From NCBI RefSeq assembly GCF_903645295.1, contig NZ_CAHJXM010000001.1, forward strand, positions 744,001 through 808,000: a DNA stretch of 64,000 nucleotides, read 5' to 3'. This DNA is from Bacillus sp. Marseille-Q1617. GTDB taxonomy: Bacteria; Bacillota; Bacilli; Bacillales; Bacillaceae_B. The notes beneath the pieces are model-generated. The model was not told the origin of the DNA. It searched no databases and worked only from the letters and a program-made list of their open reading frames with translations. Made by a program: the position numbers and the translations under genes. Of the stretch, positions 26,598 to 35,115 are shown piece after piece; within the stretch, counting starts at the first letter, position 1, and each line of letters opens with the position of its first letter.

Positions 26598-27641
26598 GTG
26601 ATACATAGTAAAAATATAAATCCTTCTTTCCTGCCCGTATTAGATCACGTCAACAATACGTACAGGAGTGTGATCTGTTCAGGCGCATCTGCTTTTATCA
26701 TTCATAAAGATTCCCTCGTTTTAGAACAGTATATTGGGGAACAATCCGCTGCAAAAAATGCTAGAAACGTGCAAGAGGATACACAGTTCCATGTAGCTTC
26801 AGTAAGGAAAAGTTATATCGGTTTTGCAGTGGCATGGGCATTGTATTATGGATACATAGACAGCATTGATGATTCGGTTAGAACCTATTTACCCGAACTT
26901 GATGAGACTCTTTGGAGAGATATCAACATCAGACATTTACTGACCCATACACATGGGTTGAAAGAACAGAGAGGTAAAACATATCAAGAGTTTGCTCCTG
27001 GCTCAAACTGGTCATATAAACAAATTGGCATCGAAGCGCTGACTAAAATAGTGAAAAGAACAACGACTAAATCAGTTTCTGAGATTATCCATGAATCGGT
27101 CTTCATCCCTTTGTGCTTTATCGAGTCCAATTGGTATTCAGAAAAAAGCAACAAGCTGGTTGATGTGATCTTGCGATATGAAGGGGATGAAGATTGGTAT
27201 ACAAGTGAAAGCACGGAAGGAGACAAAATGAACATGTATGTATCGGCCAGGGAACTGGCCTACTGGGGGTACTTACATTTAAAGAAAGGAAAAATAAATG
27301 ACAAACAAATCGTGCCCAGAAAAATGATAGAAATGGCCACGGCTCTCCAAAGCCCGAGCAGCCTTCCGAAAGACCTGCCGCAAAATGGGTTCTTATGGTT
27401 CGTGAAAGGTTTACCTGCCCAAAAGACAGAAATCGGCCACCTTGTTCCGGAAGGTTCTTTTCAAATTCTCGGATTTACAAATGTCACTTTATTAGTCATT
27501 CCGGAAGAAGACCTGGTAGCAGTCCGGATGTTTAATAGTTTTGGTTCTCCGGAGGGGTATGATTACTTGGCGGATGTACGGTCGTTTGGTGATGAGGTGA
27601 TGAGGTGTGTGACTGAAGCCAAGGTGAAGTCGAACGTTTAG
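26598..27641 (+). CDS. serine hydrolase, beta-lactamase class C fold
   Basis: 347 residues. The SxxK nucleophile is SVRK in HVASVRKSYIGFAVAWAL (about residue 76). A tyrosine follows in SNWSYKQIGIEALTK, and LTHTHGL is the usual strand before it. It has no signal peptide, so it is probably a cytosolic esterase or peptidase rather than a beta-lactamase. GTG start with AAGGGA 12 nt upstream. It is part of the HIT-to-cupin run. Confidence 0.83.
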   Translation: MIHSKNINPSFLPVLDHVNNTYRSVICSGASAFIIHKDSLVLEQYIGEQSAAKNARNVQEDTQFHVASVRKSYIGFAVAWALYYGYIDSIDDSVRTYLPELDETLWRDINIRHLLTHTHGLKEQRGKTYQEFAPGSNWSYKQIGIEALTKIVKRTTTKSVSEIIHESVFIPLCFIESNWYSEKSNKLVDVILRYEGDEDWYTSESTEGDKMNMYVSARELAYWGYLHLKKGKINDKQIVPRKMIEMATALQSPSSLPKDLPQNGFLWFVKGLPAQKTEIGHLVPEGSFQILGFTNVTLLVIPEEDLVAVRMFNSFGSPEGYDYLADVRSFGDEVMRCVTEAKVKSNV

Positions 27642-27708
27642 TTATTCAGGAACAATCAAATTTACATCTGATTTTACGTATAGTTCAAATTTTTCTTGGA
27701 GGGGAAAT

Positions 27709-28326
27709 ATGAAAACCTGCATCTACATGGTAAGACACGGGGATTCACCGAAAGAAGGAAATGAAAGAACACGAATTTTATCCGATAAAGGATTACAGGA
27801 CGCTCATCGAATTACCGAGATACTAAAAAGAGAAGGAATCAACACGGTTGTTTCAAGTCCATATATCCGTTCGGTGTTGACGGTTGAACCTTTGGCTAAA
27901 GAGTTGGGGCAGGATGTAATCGAGATTGAAAACCTGAAAGAGAAGATTACATCTGCTGAAGACATCCGGATATCAGATCAAGAGCTGATGCCTTTACTTA
28001 CAAAATCTTTCTCGGAACCCCATTTTGCTTTAGAGGGGGCGGAATCCAATGCTGCATGCCAAAAGCGGGCCGTTGAAGCCTTAAAAAGTCTATTAACTAC
28101 TTATTCAGGTCAAAAAATAGCAGTGGGTACTCATGGAATCGTTATGACTCTGATGATGAATTTTTATGATGAAAAGTATGACTTGGACTTTTTACACAGC
28201 ACGTCTAAACCGGATATTTATAAAATGACGTTTGATGGAGAAGAATTAGTTGACGTTCAAAGATTATGGAAGGACGTTGAGGATGCTTCTAAAGCAGGAT
28301 ATGGAGGAGATCACCATGATCGTTAA
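27709..28326 (+). CDS. histidine phosphatase superfamily protein
   Basis: 205 residues. RHG motif MVRHGDSP at residues 8-15 (H10 nucleophile), second Arg in SSPYIRSV, and the second His in VGTHGIVMTLMM. This phosphoglycerate-mutase-like fold acts on small phosphate esters. GGAGGGG precedes the ATG. Its 3' end overlaps the next GNAT gene by 11 nt, showing coupling. Confidence 0.88.
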   Translation: MKTCIYMVRHGDSPKEGNERTRILSDKGLQDAHRITEILKREGINTVVSSPYIRSVLTVEPLAKELGQDVIEIENLKEKITSAEDIRISDQELMPLLTKSFSEPHFALEGAESNAACQKRAVEALKSLLTTYSGQKIAVGTHGIVMTLMMNFYDEKYDLDFLHSTSKPDIYKMTFDGEELVDVQRLWKDVEDASKAGYGGDHHDR

Positions 28327-28861
28327 AGAAAGAGAATACACTGTATCTGGTTTGCGTTACATAATAAGGTCCGCCACACTCAGGGACGCGAAGGCACTGT
28401 CTGAAGTAAGGCTCCAGATCGATGGAGAGACGGAAAACATGGATAGGGAAAAAGGGGAAGCCTTTATAGATGAAGAGGGATTTAAGGAAGTCCTAAAAGC
28501 AGATTCGGATTCTTCTGCCAATCTATTTCTTGTAGCAGAAGCAAACGGCAGGATTGCAGGGTTTTCAAGGTGTGAAGGGAACAACTTGAAAAGAACGTCT
28601 CACAGAGTGGAGTTCGGAGTTGGGGTATTAAAGGAATACTGGGGACATGGGATAGGAAAGAACCTCCTACAGGAGTCCATCCTCTGGGCTGACTCGAATC
28701 ACATCAGAAAGATCTCGCTGAGTGTACTGGAGACAAATGAAAAAGCGATAAAACTTTATAAGAAACTTGGTTTTGAAGTGGAAGGTATTTTAAAAGATGA
28801 CAAGCGGTTATCCGACGGAAACTACTATCATACCATTGTGATGGGAAGGATCCATCAGTAG
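28316..28861 (+). CDS. GNAT family N-acetyltransferase
   Basis: 181 residues from ATG 28316 (GGAGGAG 6 nt upstream; the upstream frame belongs to the phosphatase overlap). Core motifs: FGVGVLKEYWGHGIGKNLLQ for acetyl-CoA and SLSVLETNEKAIKLYKKLGF, close to RimI/SpeG-like protein or polyamine acetyltransferases. Substrate unknown. Confidence 0.87.
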   Translation: MIVKEREYTVSGLRYIIRSATLRDAKALSEVRLQIDGETENMDREKGEAFIDEEGFKEVLKADSDSSANLFLVAEANGRIAGFSRCEGNNLKRTSHRVEFGVGVLKEYWGHGIGKNLLQESILWADSNHIRKISLSVLETNEKAIKLYKKLGFEVEGILKDDKRLSDGNYYHTIVMGRIHQ

Positions 28862-28883
28862 ACAAACCAATCGGGAGGTTCCA

Positions 28884-29234
28884 ATGAAAATCTATCAATT
28901 TACCAAAGATGCAGGAAAGAAGATCACGCAATTTGATTCTGACTTTATCATGTCGCGCATTACAATTACCGAGAAACCAGCCCATATAGGATGCATGCAT
29001 CTCGATGAAAATGGGGTGATTGGTTATCACCACGCAGTCGTGCCGCAGCTTCTGCTGATTGTTAACGGAGCAGGATTGGTTCGAGGGGAATCAGAAGAAT
29101 TCATCAAGGTCCAGAGCGGGGATGCGGTGTACTGGGAAAAAGGCGAATGGCATGAAACAAAAACCGAAAATGGTCTGACTGCGATTGTGATAGAAAGTGA
29201 AAAGCTGGATACTTCGTTTTTGAAGGTTTTATAG
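28884..29234 (+). CDS. single-domain cupin protein
   Basis: 116 residues, one double-stranded beta-helix. Motif 1 is YHHAVVPQLLLIVNGAGLV, with one His pair and no Glu; motif 2 is SGDAVYWEKGEWHE. It could bind a metal or a small ligand. GGAGG precedes the ATG. Placed 22 nt after the GNAT gene in the same run. Confidence 0.82.
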   Translation: MKIYQFTKDAGKKITQFDSDFIMSRITITEKPAHIGCMHLDENGVIGYHHAVVPQLLLIVNGAGLVRGESEEFIKVQSGDAVYWEKGEWHETKTENGLTAIVIESEKLDTSFLKVL

Positions 29235-29264
29235 AAAAACAGTTTCACAAAGGGAGGGAAAGAA

Positions 29265-29516
29265 GTGGAGAAACTTTTAGTGAAAACAGGGATTTATTCA
29301 TTTATTATTTCGTTTTCCTTGTTTGTCGTCTTTTTAAAAAGAGAAAGAAACATTGGTTTTGAAGAGGAGACAATATATGAAATCACGCCATTTCCTGAGT
29401 TCTTCTTTCGAATCTTCAGGTATTCTGTCATCATTTCAATCATTGCGGCCGTTGTTGCCTTTTTATATGTATATTATCTAAAGGATGAAATTTCTGAAAA
29501 TAAGGCCGAGGATTAA
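29265..29516 (+). CDS. small two-TM membrane protein
   Basis: 83 residues with two membrane helices (about 10-25 and 43-68) and a charged tail SENKAED. GTG start with AGGGAGGG 7 nt upstream. No family recognised. It ends the run that began with the HIT gene. Confidence 0.65.
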   Translation: MEKLLVKTGIYSFIISFSLFVVFLKRERNIGFEEETIYEITPFPEFFFRIFRYSVIISIIAAVVAFLYVYYLKDEISENKAED

Positions 29517-29536
29517 ATCCAAAATCGTGATGCAAT

Positions 29537-29570
29537 AAAAAAACACAGGGACGAATCTCCTGTGTTTTTT
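29537..29570. terminator. bidirectional terminator between convergent genes
   Basis: AAAAAACACAGG with CCTGTGTTTTTT, A and T tracts on both sides. Confidence 0.85.
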
Positions 29571-29573
29571 ACA

Positions 29574-30665
29574 TTATTGATAATTAACAACTGCAGGACT
29601 CGGGTCCATCTTCAATACGTCTTCGGGCGTCAGTACCGGCTGGTCTTTATCATAAAAGATCTTGAATCCGCCATACTGATTCGGTTCATCCCGTATGTAC
29701 TTCTTGTACAGGGTCTGTTTGTCCGCAGCGGGTCCCCAGCCGTCAAAGTTGATGGCGACCTCGGTATTTTCTGTCGGTTGAATCGCGTCTTTATGCGTCA
29801 GTACGTGACCGGTGAACTGGTGGACGAGTACGAGTTTGTCGGGCAGGTTGTTCTTCTCGGTCAGCTCCGATACATACTCGACTGCCTCCTGGATTTCCCT
29901 TCCGTCCACCTGCCCGAGATCCTCGCCGGGTTTCTCGCCTTCAGCGACGTGGAATTCCGTATCGATCGCCAGGTGAACCTGCGGGTGCTTCAGCCATTTC
30001 TCGACCATTTTCACCTGATTCATGACGGTGTCGGTTCCGAGCTGGATATCTAGGATCACCAGTGCGTCATGCTTTTCGGCTAGCTTCACATACGTTTCGA
30101 TATTCTCTTCAGACGTCATCCTGACATAATCTCCGGCTGGTCCCGGCTCATTTTGAGCCATGGTCGTGATCAGCTCAATCGTCGGAACCGCCGGGCGGTC
30201 GGGATCGGCGTCTGAGTAGGCCTGTGTCTGTTCCTTCAGTTTCTTCATGAATTCTTCAGGCTCCATTGTGCCCAGAATTCCCATGTTTTCGGACTGCGGC
30301 GTACCGTAGTAAGTGACGAGCCGATGATCCTTTAATGGTCCGTTTGAGGGATCTTTCACTCCGTTAGCCAGCGTTTCACCTACTGGTGTTTTCCGTTCGG
30401 ATTTATCATCCTTCTCTTCCTCTTTTGTCAGTCGTTCCTTCAGTGGGACAGCCTCTTCAGACGGCTCCAGCGGTTTGAAAGGCTGTTTAGGTTCTTCTTT
30501 TTTCTTCTGTTCCGTTTCTTCATCCTGTTCTTTTTTCTTTTCCGTCTTTGATTTGTCCTCTTCTGAAGACGTTACTTCCTTCCCGGTCTTCTCTGAAGGA
30601 GAAGGATTTGTGCACGCCCCCAGTATCAGTAACGCAGACGCAAGGGCCAGCGATATTTTCTTCAT
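29574..30665 (-). CDS. lipoprotein with acidic/basic linker and TIM-barrel-like domain
   Basis: 363 residues from ATG 30665 (a GTG at 30671 overlaps the ribosome site). Lipobox LILGAC, lipidated at Cys18. Residues 22-95 are a Lys/Glu linker. The C-terminal domain (about 110-363) has alternating strand-helix signals: DHRLVTYYGTP, VPTIELITTMA, LVILDIQLG, VHLAIDTEFHV, LVLVHQFTG, EVAINFDGWG. This reads as a TIM barrel with Asp/Glu at strand ends, possibly glycosidase-like. I do not recognise a named family. It is anchored on the outer face of the membrane. Confidence 0.7.
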   Translation of the reverse strand: MKKISLALASALLILGACTNPSPSEKTGKEVTSSEEDKSKTEKKKEQDEETEQKKKEEPKQPFKPLEPSEEAVPLKERLTKEEEKDDKSERKTPVGETLANGVKDPSNGPLKDHRLVTYYGTPQSENMGILGTMEPEEFMKKLKEQTQAYSDADPDRPAVPTIELITTMAQNEPGPAGDYVRMTSEENIETYVKLAEKHDALVILDIQLGTDTVMNQVKMVEKWLKHPQVHLAIDTEFHVAEGEKPGEDLGQVDGREIQEAVEYVSELTEKNNLPDKLVLVHQFTGHVLTHKDAIQPTENTEVAINFDGWGPAADKQTLYKKYIRDEPNQYGGFKIFYDKDQPVLTPEDVLKMDPSPAVVNYQ

Positions 30666-30938
30666 TCCCACACACCCTTTCGCAATAGAAGAATATGGAG
30701 GACTTTAACACATTTTCCTTAACATGAAACCTATGTTAACAGATTGATAGGAACTTTTAATCTTACCGTTACTGCTACTCGTTGATACGTTCGGAAGTAG
30801 CGTAAAACTAGAAACGAGGATCTATACCATTCGTTAATACACGTAAAAAATGAAGATCTGGCAGCGACTTAGAAATCGGATGTGAACATTTTCAGGGCCA
30901 GGTCCAAGCCACGTTATAGTTTAGAATCATTCTCAAAA

Positions 30939-31050
30939 GATCATATATTTTGATTTAGGATCGTATTTTTCTGATTAGGATCATAAATTTTGAATCAGGA
31001 TCGTATTTTCAAGAAATGGATCATAAATCTTTAAATAGGATCGTATATCA
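30939..31050 (+). repeat. 20-nt-pitch array, GGATCATAAAT / GGATCGTATTT type (array C5)
   Basis: GATC of each unit begins at exactly 30939, 30959, 30979, 30999, 31019 and 31039. Units alternate between GATCATA and GATCGTA forms, giving a 40-nt super-repeat. It lies between divergent genes in a 627-bp gap, 90 bp before a very strong terminator. No gene is supported in 30666-31292. Confidence 0.88.
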
Positions 31051-31137
31051 CCCAAGCCCCTGGATCGGGGACATAAAAGCTACACTTTTTACGGGTAACT
31101 GCTGCAATTAAAGCAATAGAATCTAATTTTAATGACA

Positions 31138-31179
31138 AAACAAAGGGAAGCACCCAATTTTGGGTGCTTCCCTTTGTTT
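31138..31179. terminator. 20-bp perfect-stem terminator without an upstream gene
   Basis: Arms AAACAAAGGGAAGCACCCAA (31138-31157) and its exact complement (31160-31179), 2-nt separation. No plus-strand CDS ends before it; the nearest plus-strand candidate transcript is array C5. Confidence 0.8.
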
Positions 31180-31292
31180 AACCGCTTCTTCCCTATACTT
31201 TTATTATACCAAATAAACCCAAAAATGTTCAGTCTATTTATTCGACTATTTATTCATTATAGTGAAAAAGAACAAAAGAGGAGGGTGTATGG

Positions 31293-32336
31293 ATGATTTC
31301 TGGTTATGCCACGTTGAAGGGAACAAGTGAGTATCTGATTAAGTCCGGAATGCCTTATCGAAAATCGCCTGGGTTCTGCGCTCCGCCGATTGCGATGGGC
31401 ACTCATCTTGGCGAGATGAATGAGGAAGACTCGGCACTTTACCGTGAAGGGATCGAGTACGGTCTGCTGAATGGATTGAACTTCATCGATACAGCCATCA
31501 ATTACCGGGGGATGCGATCTGAACGGGATGTCGGCCATGTGTTAAAGTCGTTGATCCAAAGAGGCACTATCAAGAGGGAAGAGGTGATCGTCTCCACAAA
31601 AGCGGGCATCATACCCGGGGATATTGAAGCAAACCTGGTCCCGGCTGATTATCTGAAAAAAGTCCTGCTGGATGGCGGCATCATCAGAGAGTCTGACCTG
31701 AACATTGTCGACACCCACCGCCACGTACTGGAACCTGATTATTACCGGTTTGCCATTGAAAGAAGCAAGAAGCATCTTCATCTTGAAACCATTGATCTTT
31801 ATTATATCCACAACCCTGAGATATCCTTGATGACACTGGGATCGGCACGTTTTTATCAGCAACTCGAATTGCTTTTTTCCTTCTTTGAAGAGCAAGTCCA
31901 GACAGGCAACCTCAACTATTACGGCTTTGCTACGTGGTCCGGACTCCTCAACGCTCCAAATGAAGACGGCTATATTTCAATCGAGGAAACCGTGAACACG
32001 GCAAAAAGAGTGGCAGGTGAGGCGCATCACTTCAAATTCATTCAGTTTCCTCTGAATAAACAGATGAATAAGGCCATTAAAAATCAGAACCAACGCGTAC
32101 ATGGAAAGTGGCTGACGATTATCGAAGCAGCACAAGAGCTCGGGATCCATTCAACCACCAGTGCCCCATTCAATTTGGGCAAAGTGTTCGACGATGGAAG
32201 TGACCCTCAATCCTCGTTAATTGACGTTGCTCGGACCAACGGCGTTTTCTCAACGATGGTGGGAATGAAGAAGGTTGAGCATATCAAAGAAAACATTGGG
32301 GTCTTCAAACATAACCCCGTTGTCAAAAGACGCTAA
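31293..32336 (+). CDS. aldo/keto reductase family protein
   Basis: 347 residues, AKR TIM barrel. NFIDTAINYRGMRSERDVG contains the catalytic Asp-Tyr pair equivalent, VIVSTKAGI the Lys, and DLYYIHNPE the His position. The C-terminus (FSTMVGMKKVEHIKENIG) is the NADPH-binding segment. It would reduce aldehydes or ketones. GAGGAGGG precedes the ATG. A 130-residue insertion-like middle part is typical of the larger AKR branch. Confidence 0.87.
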   Translation: MISGYATLKGTSEYLIKSGMPYRKSPGFCAPPIAMGTHLGEMNEEDSALYREGIEYGLLNGLNFIDTAINYRGMRSERDVGHVLKSLIQRGTIKREEVIVSTKAGIIPGDIEANLVPADYLKKVLLDGGIIRESDLNIVDTHRHVLEPDYYRFAIERSKKHLHLETIDLYYIHNPEISLMTLGSARFYQQLELLFSFFEEQVQTGNLNYYGFATWSGLLNAPNEDGYISIEETVNTAKRVAGEAHHFKFIQFPLNKQMNKAIKNQNQRVHGKWLTIIEAAQELGIHSTTSAPFNLGKVFDDGSDPQSSLIDVARTNGVFSTMVGMKKVEHIKENIGVFKHNPVVKRR

Positions 32337-32342
32337 TCATGC

Positions 32343-32375
32343 AAAAAAGCTCAGTTCAAAATACCTGAGCTTTTT
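32343..32375. terminator. bidirectional terminator between convergent genes
   Basis: AAAAAGCTCAG with CTGAGCTTTTT, 10-nt loop. Confidence 0.85.
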
Positions 32376-32377
32376 GA

Positions 32378-32767
32378 TTATTCTTGAGGTTTCAGATTAA
32401 ACGTTTCCCTCTTTCCATCCCACTCTACAGTCACCGTGACCTCTGTATCTTCACTGATTTTACGTCCGGACGGGTCCGTTTTCTGGTTGTGTCTGATTGA
32501 GCCGTTCTCATCCAGCCTCAAATCAGAACCGCCAAACCCACCGACACTCTCGACGGAATAACCGACATCACCGATAGACTCAACATCTTCCCCTGTATAT
32601 TTCAGTACAAAATCCTGCTTTTCAAAATCACTTGACTGATTCACTTTAAGCTCTCCCTGCCAATGATCGGAATCCCCGAAAAAACTGAAATCCTTGGCGC
32701 CGCAAGCCGTTAATAACAATAAAGCCGAGAACAGAAGCATGGTCACAATCTTTCTCCTCAAACGCAT
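32378..32767 (-). CDS. small lipoprotein
   Basis: 129 residues. Signal peptide with lipobox LLTAC (Cys21). The mature part is a beta-rich domain (WQGELKVNQSS, FVLKYTGEDVES, TEVTVTVEWDGKRETFNL) of the kind found in Bacillus lipoproteins of unknown function. The ATG is preceded by AGAGGGGG. Located at the outer face of the membrane. Confidence 0.78.
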   Translation of the reverse strand: MRLRRKIVTMLLFSALLLLTACGAKDFSFFGDSDHWQGELKVNQSSDFEKQDFVLKYTGEDVESIGDVGYSVESVGGFGGSDLRLDENGSIRHNQKTDPSGRKISEDTEVTVTVEWDGKRETFNLKPQE

Positions 32768-32835
32768 CCCCCTCTTTCTTTATAAAAAATAAAGGCTTAC
32801 TGTACACTATGTCGTCATTGCTGGTAAAAGAAGGG

Positions 32836-33279
32836 TCATCTCTGCCGTTCAGCCGCCTCCAGAATCTCCTGATAAACCCCGTTCCACCCCTCATAGTAAT
32901 GAGACACTTCCAGCGGAATAATAAACTTTCTCTCAGCAGACTCATACTGCCCCTCAAACTCATGCAATTGATCAATATCCATCCGGTAAAAAACTTGATA
33001 CCCTACTTTAGGGTAGGGACCATCTTCATCCCAGACGGGGTTATCACTGTGGTCGACGGTGATATGACCTAAAAGGAAGAGGCTTCCAGACACATAGCCT
33101 TCTTCATAGGCTTCGCGTTTAATACACTCTTCAGGGGTTTCGCCTGCCTCGATGTGACCACCGGGAAAATCCCAGCCCCGGTGATTTAAATTGACCAACA
33201 TCAGGCGGTCATTCTCAAAACAAAATCCATGAACGCTGGTGATCTGTTCTATGGGAGGGAGCTGCGAGCGTCCCGCCAA
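32836..33279 (-). CDS. NUDIX hydrolase
   Basis: 147 residues. Nudix box [21 protein letters not shown] (about 41-61), complete with the REUxEE core. It hydrolyses nucleoside diphosphates linked to another moiety. The start is uncertain: TTG 33279 is the only start after an in-frame TGA but has no clear ribosome site. It follows a broken small membrane gene on the same strand by 42 bp. Confidence 0.8.
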   Translation of the reverse strand: MAGRSQLPPIEQITSVHGFCFENDRLMLVNLNHRGWDFPGGHIEAGETPEECIKREAYEEGYVSGSLFLLGHITVDHSDNPVWDEDGPYPKVGYQVFYRMDIDQLHEFEGQYESAERKFIIPLEVSHYYEGWNGVYQEILEAAERQR

Positions 33280-33321
33280 CCGGCTTGGAGGGAATCAACG
33301 AATAAGTGATCTCCAAAGAAA

Positions 33322-33510
33322 TTACCTCCCGTCCTTATCCTTGAAAAATATGTATCTAGCATTAATGAAAAACAATGTGCCAAAGAAAAACAATGCCACC
33401 GAGATTCAGCTTGAAATGGCTGAATACTCCCCTTTCAAGACAAATTCACTGATCAAATTTACAAAAACCATCAACGCCATCACGGCATACATTCCTTTTA
33501 CATATTTCAC
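33322..33510 (-). pseudogene. small two-TM membrane protein gene with in-frame TGA
   Basis: From GTG 33510 (GGTGGGA upstream) the frame reads 34 codons with one TM (GMYAVMALMVFVNLISEFVL), meets TGA at 33406-33408, then continues in frame for 27 more codons (ISVALFFFGTLFFINARYIFF) to TAA at 33322. The second half forms a second TM helix and a charged end KDKDGR. A TGG to TGA change at codon 35 would explain it. Alternatively the TGA is real and only the first half is made, or the base is a sequencing error. Confidence 0.55.
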
Positions 33511-33540
33511 TCTGTTCCCACCTTGTCGATAAACATTAAA

Positions 33541-33717
33541 TTAAAAAATCGTATGAAACGACCAGACAACAAGAAAGATGCTGGCGATTCCCCAGGCAGT
33601 GGTCCCCATGATCCACCATATAATTGATTGCACCGTTTTTATCTTTCTTTTTATAAAAATAAGACCGGCAAATCCGATGAAAAAGAAACCAACTGTAAAC
33701 CAAAGCAAGAAGTCCAT
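33541..33717 (-). CDS. 58-residue two-TM membrane protein
   Basis: ATG 33717 to TAA 33541, with AAAGGATGG upstream. Sequence MDFLLWFTVGFFFIGFAGLI, a basic turn KRKIKTVQS, then WWIMGTTAWGIASIFLVVW. Two clean helices joined by a positive loop make coding very likely. No family recognised. It lies 30 bp upstream of the broken two-TM gene and on the same strand, so both may have formed an operon with the NUDIX gene. Confidence 0.7.
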   Translation of the reverse strand: MDFLLWFTVGFFFIGFAGLIFIKRKIKTVQSIIWWIMGTTAWGIASIFLVVWSFHTIF

Positions 33718-34030
33718 TCGACATCCATCCTTTCTTCGGAGTCATGTATCATGCAGCAGATGCAGAAAACTGCCAGCACAGAGGGAGATTGTCCCTTGGT
33801 GATAAGTGATTGGAGAGATGAGATGAGGTCTGTTCGTTCTTGTTTTTTGAAATGAAGGAAGTAAAAGTTAGAGCAGAGGAGAGCGCTGAAGCGGAAATAT
33901 GGAATGAATCGTCCAAAGAATCATTTCCTTTCACATATATATTCTACCATAAGATTCCATATTTTTTATTCTGTTCCCCTTACTAAATAAACAGTATGGT
34001 TCCTTTGATGGAATATAAAAACCGAACGCA
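33718..34030. other. intergenic region, no clear gene
   Basis: A minus-strand extended -10 (TGGTAGAAT, about 33945-33953) may drive the 33717 gene. A 61-codon minus-strand frame (33749-33934) is Ser/Asn-rich, without domain or hydrophobic pattern, and I do not accept it. Confidence 0.4.
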
Positions 34031-34032
34031 TG

Positions 34033-34041
34033 TGCTATAAT
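34033..34041 (+). promoter_or_regulatory. extended -10 promoter of the holin-like toxin
   Basis: TGCTATAAT, i.e. TGn plus a consensus -10, about 70 bp upstream of the toxin ORF. No good -35 is present. Confidence 0.5.
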
Positions 34042-34112
34042 GAGGATACACAACATAAAAAGTTGACGGGGACAGGGCTCATACTCCCAGGAGAAGGGAG
34101 GTGATTCGCTAT

Positions 34113-34202
34113 ATGATTGCTGTCGGAGAGGCGCTGCAAATCATGATAGGATTTGGAACACTGATCGTAGCCATAATCGCGGTTACACAAAAAAAGAAGT
34201 AA
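34113..34202 (+). CDS. putative holin-like type I toxin, 29 residues
   Basis: ATG 34113 to TAA 34202, with GGGAGGTGA 8 nt upstream; an in-frame GTG at 34101 is within that site. The peptide MIAVGEALQIMIGFGTLIVA followed by IIAVTQKKK is one hydrophobic helix with a lysine tail. It matches the pattern of the putative holin-like toxins (Hol-Tox; relatives of TxpA/BsrG), e.g. the FGTLIVA core. Such peptides insert into the membrane and are held silent by an antisense RNA. A strong terminator and an opposing promoter downstream fit a type I toxin-antitoxin locus. Confidence 0.7.
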   Translation: MIAVGEALQIMIGFGTLIVAIIAVTQKKK

Positions 34203-34345
34203 CCATCGTCCCCAACGCTCATGAGGTTCATTGATGATTACTTCGATTCTGTTGACTCATTGTGAGCCGCTGCACGTCAGGTGCAGTTTATGTTGTGGAG
34301 GAGTCCTGATGGCAGTCAGGGCTCCTTTTTTTAGTTTACTTTACT
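34203..34345 (-). ncRNA. candidate antisense antitoxin RNA
   Basis: On the minus strand TTTACT (34376-34381), 18 nt, TATAAT (34352-34357) would start an RNA near 34345, running antisense to the 3' end of the toxin mRNA. This is the arrangement of txpA/ratA. The 3' end is not defined by any clear T tract; the left limit given is only the toxin stop. Confidence 0.35.
34299..34332 (+). terminator. terminator of toxin mRNA
   Basis: AGGAGTCCTGA with TCAGGGCTCCT (11 bp, one GU), T7. A smaller hairpin CTGCAC/GTGCAG lies at 34270-34286. Confidence 0.8.
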
Positions 34346-34409
34346 ATCTTTATTATATACATAATCCGGCGAGTGAGTAAAGAAACGAGTTTTAACGCAG
34401 GTGTTGGAT

Positions 34410-34880
34410 TTATCGATGGGATGGCCAGGATCCCTGCATTTTTCTCAGCTGGATGATTTGCCCGGTATGATAAGCATCGTGCAGCATTATGTCCAGTAAC
34501 TTTCTTTCAAGCCGTTCAATGTCGCTTTCAGACAGTGTACTTACGGCCTGCCTTAATAGTTGTTGTGCATTTTCGGCACGTTCCACGACCTTTATCCATT
34601 CTTGATCTTGCTCCTTTTGATCGGTGAGAGTAAATGTTTCATCACCATCCAAGTGATGGGCCCATTCGCGTCCTTCAAGCGTTGCAGCCATTCTTTCCTT
34701 GTAATACACGAGATGATTTACATTCTCCCAAATGCTTTTCGCTGCTTCTCCTGACGGTTTCCACATCGCCTGCCCCGCAGTCAGTCCTGTGACAGCTTCC
34801 TTCAACGGTGCATACCAGCTCTCTTTATCGTAAGTGGAATCCAGTCCATATAACAGAAAGTCCCTTTGTTTCAAACCCAT
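34410..34880 (-). CDS. DinB family protein
   Basis: 156 residues, four-helix DinB/YfiT-like bundle. The metal-site histidines are in NVNHLVYYKERM (about 54-65) and HDAYHTGQI (about 134-142), which gives the usual three-His set. Such proteins include thiol-dependent transferases. GAGGAG precedes the ATG. It is convergent with the toxin locus. Confidence 0.83.
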   Translation of the reverse strand: MGLKQRDFLLYGLDSTYDKESWYAPLKEAVTGLTAGQAMWKPSGEAAKSIWENVNHLVYYKERMAATLEGREWAHHLDGDETFTLTDQKEQDQEWIKVVERAENAQQLLRQAVSTLSESDIERLERKLLDIMLHDAYHTGQIIQLRKMQGSWPSHR

Positions 34881-35115
34881 CTCCTCCTTAATATGATACT
34901 CATAACTATTTCAAGATTTATGGAAGAAACCCTTTTCTTTTTTATTGAGGATGTGAGGATAGTTTGAAATAATTGGAATAAGAATGTTGTGATGGCCTGC
35001 CCCCGCATGCAGGGAGCAGGCACGAGTCCGAGCACACCGGGAAAAATAAGACAAGAAGGCTTTGTGCAGAAATGATGGCGGCTGATGAAATAAATCATAA
35101 ACGGGGGATGTCCAG

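Noticed and set aside
33749..33934. 61-codon minus-strand frame
   Set aside because: Ser/Asn-rich, no hydrophobic or domain pattern; AAAGGAA near its start is not placed for its GTG.
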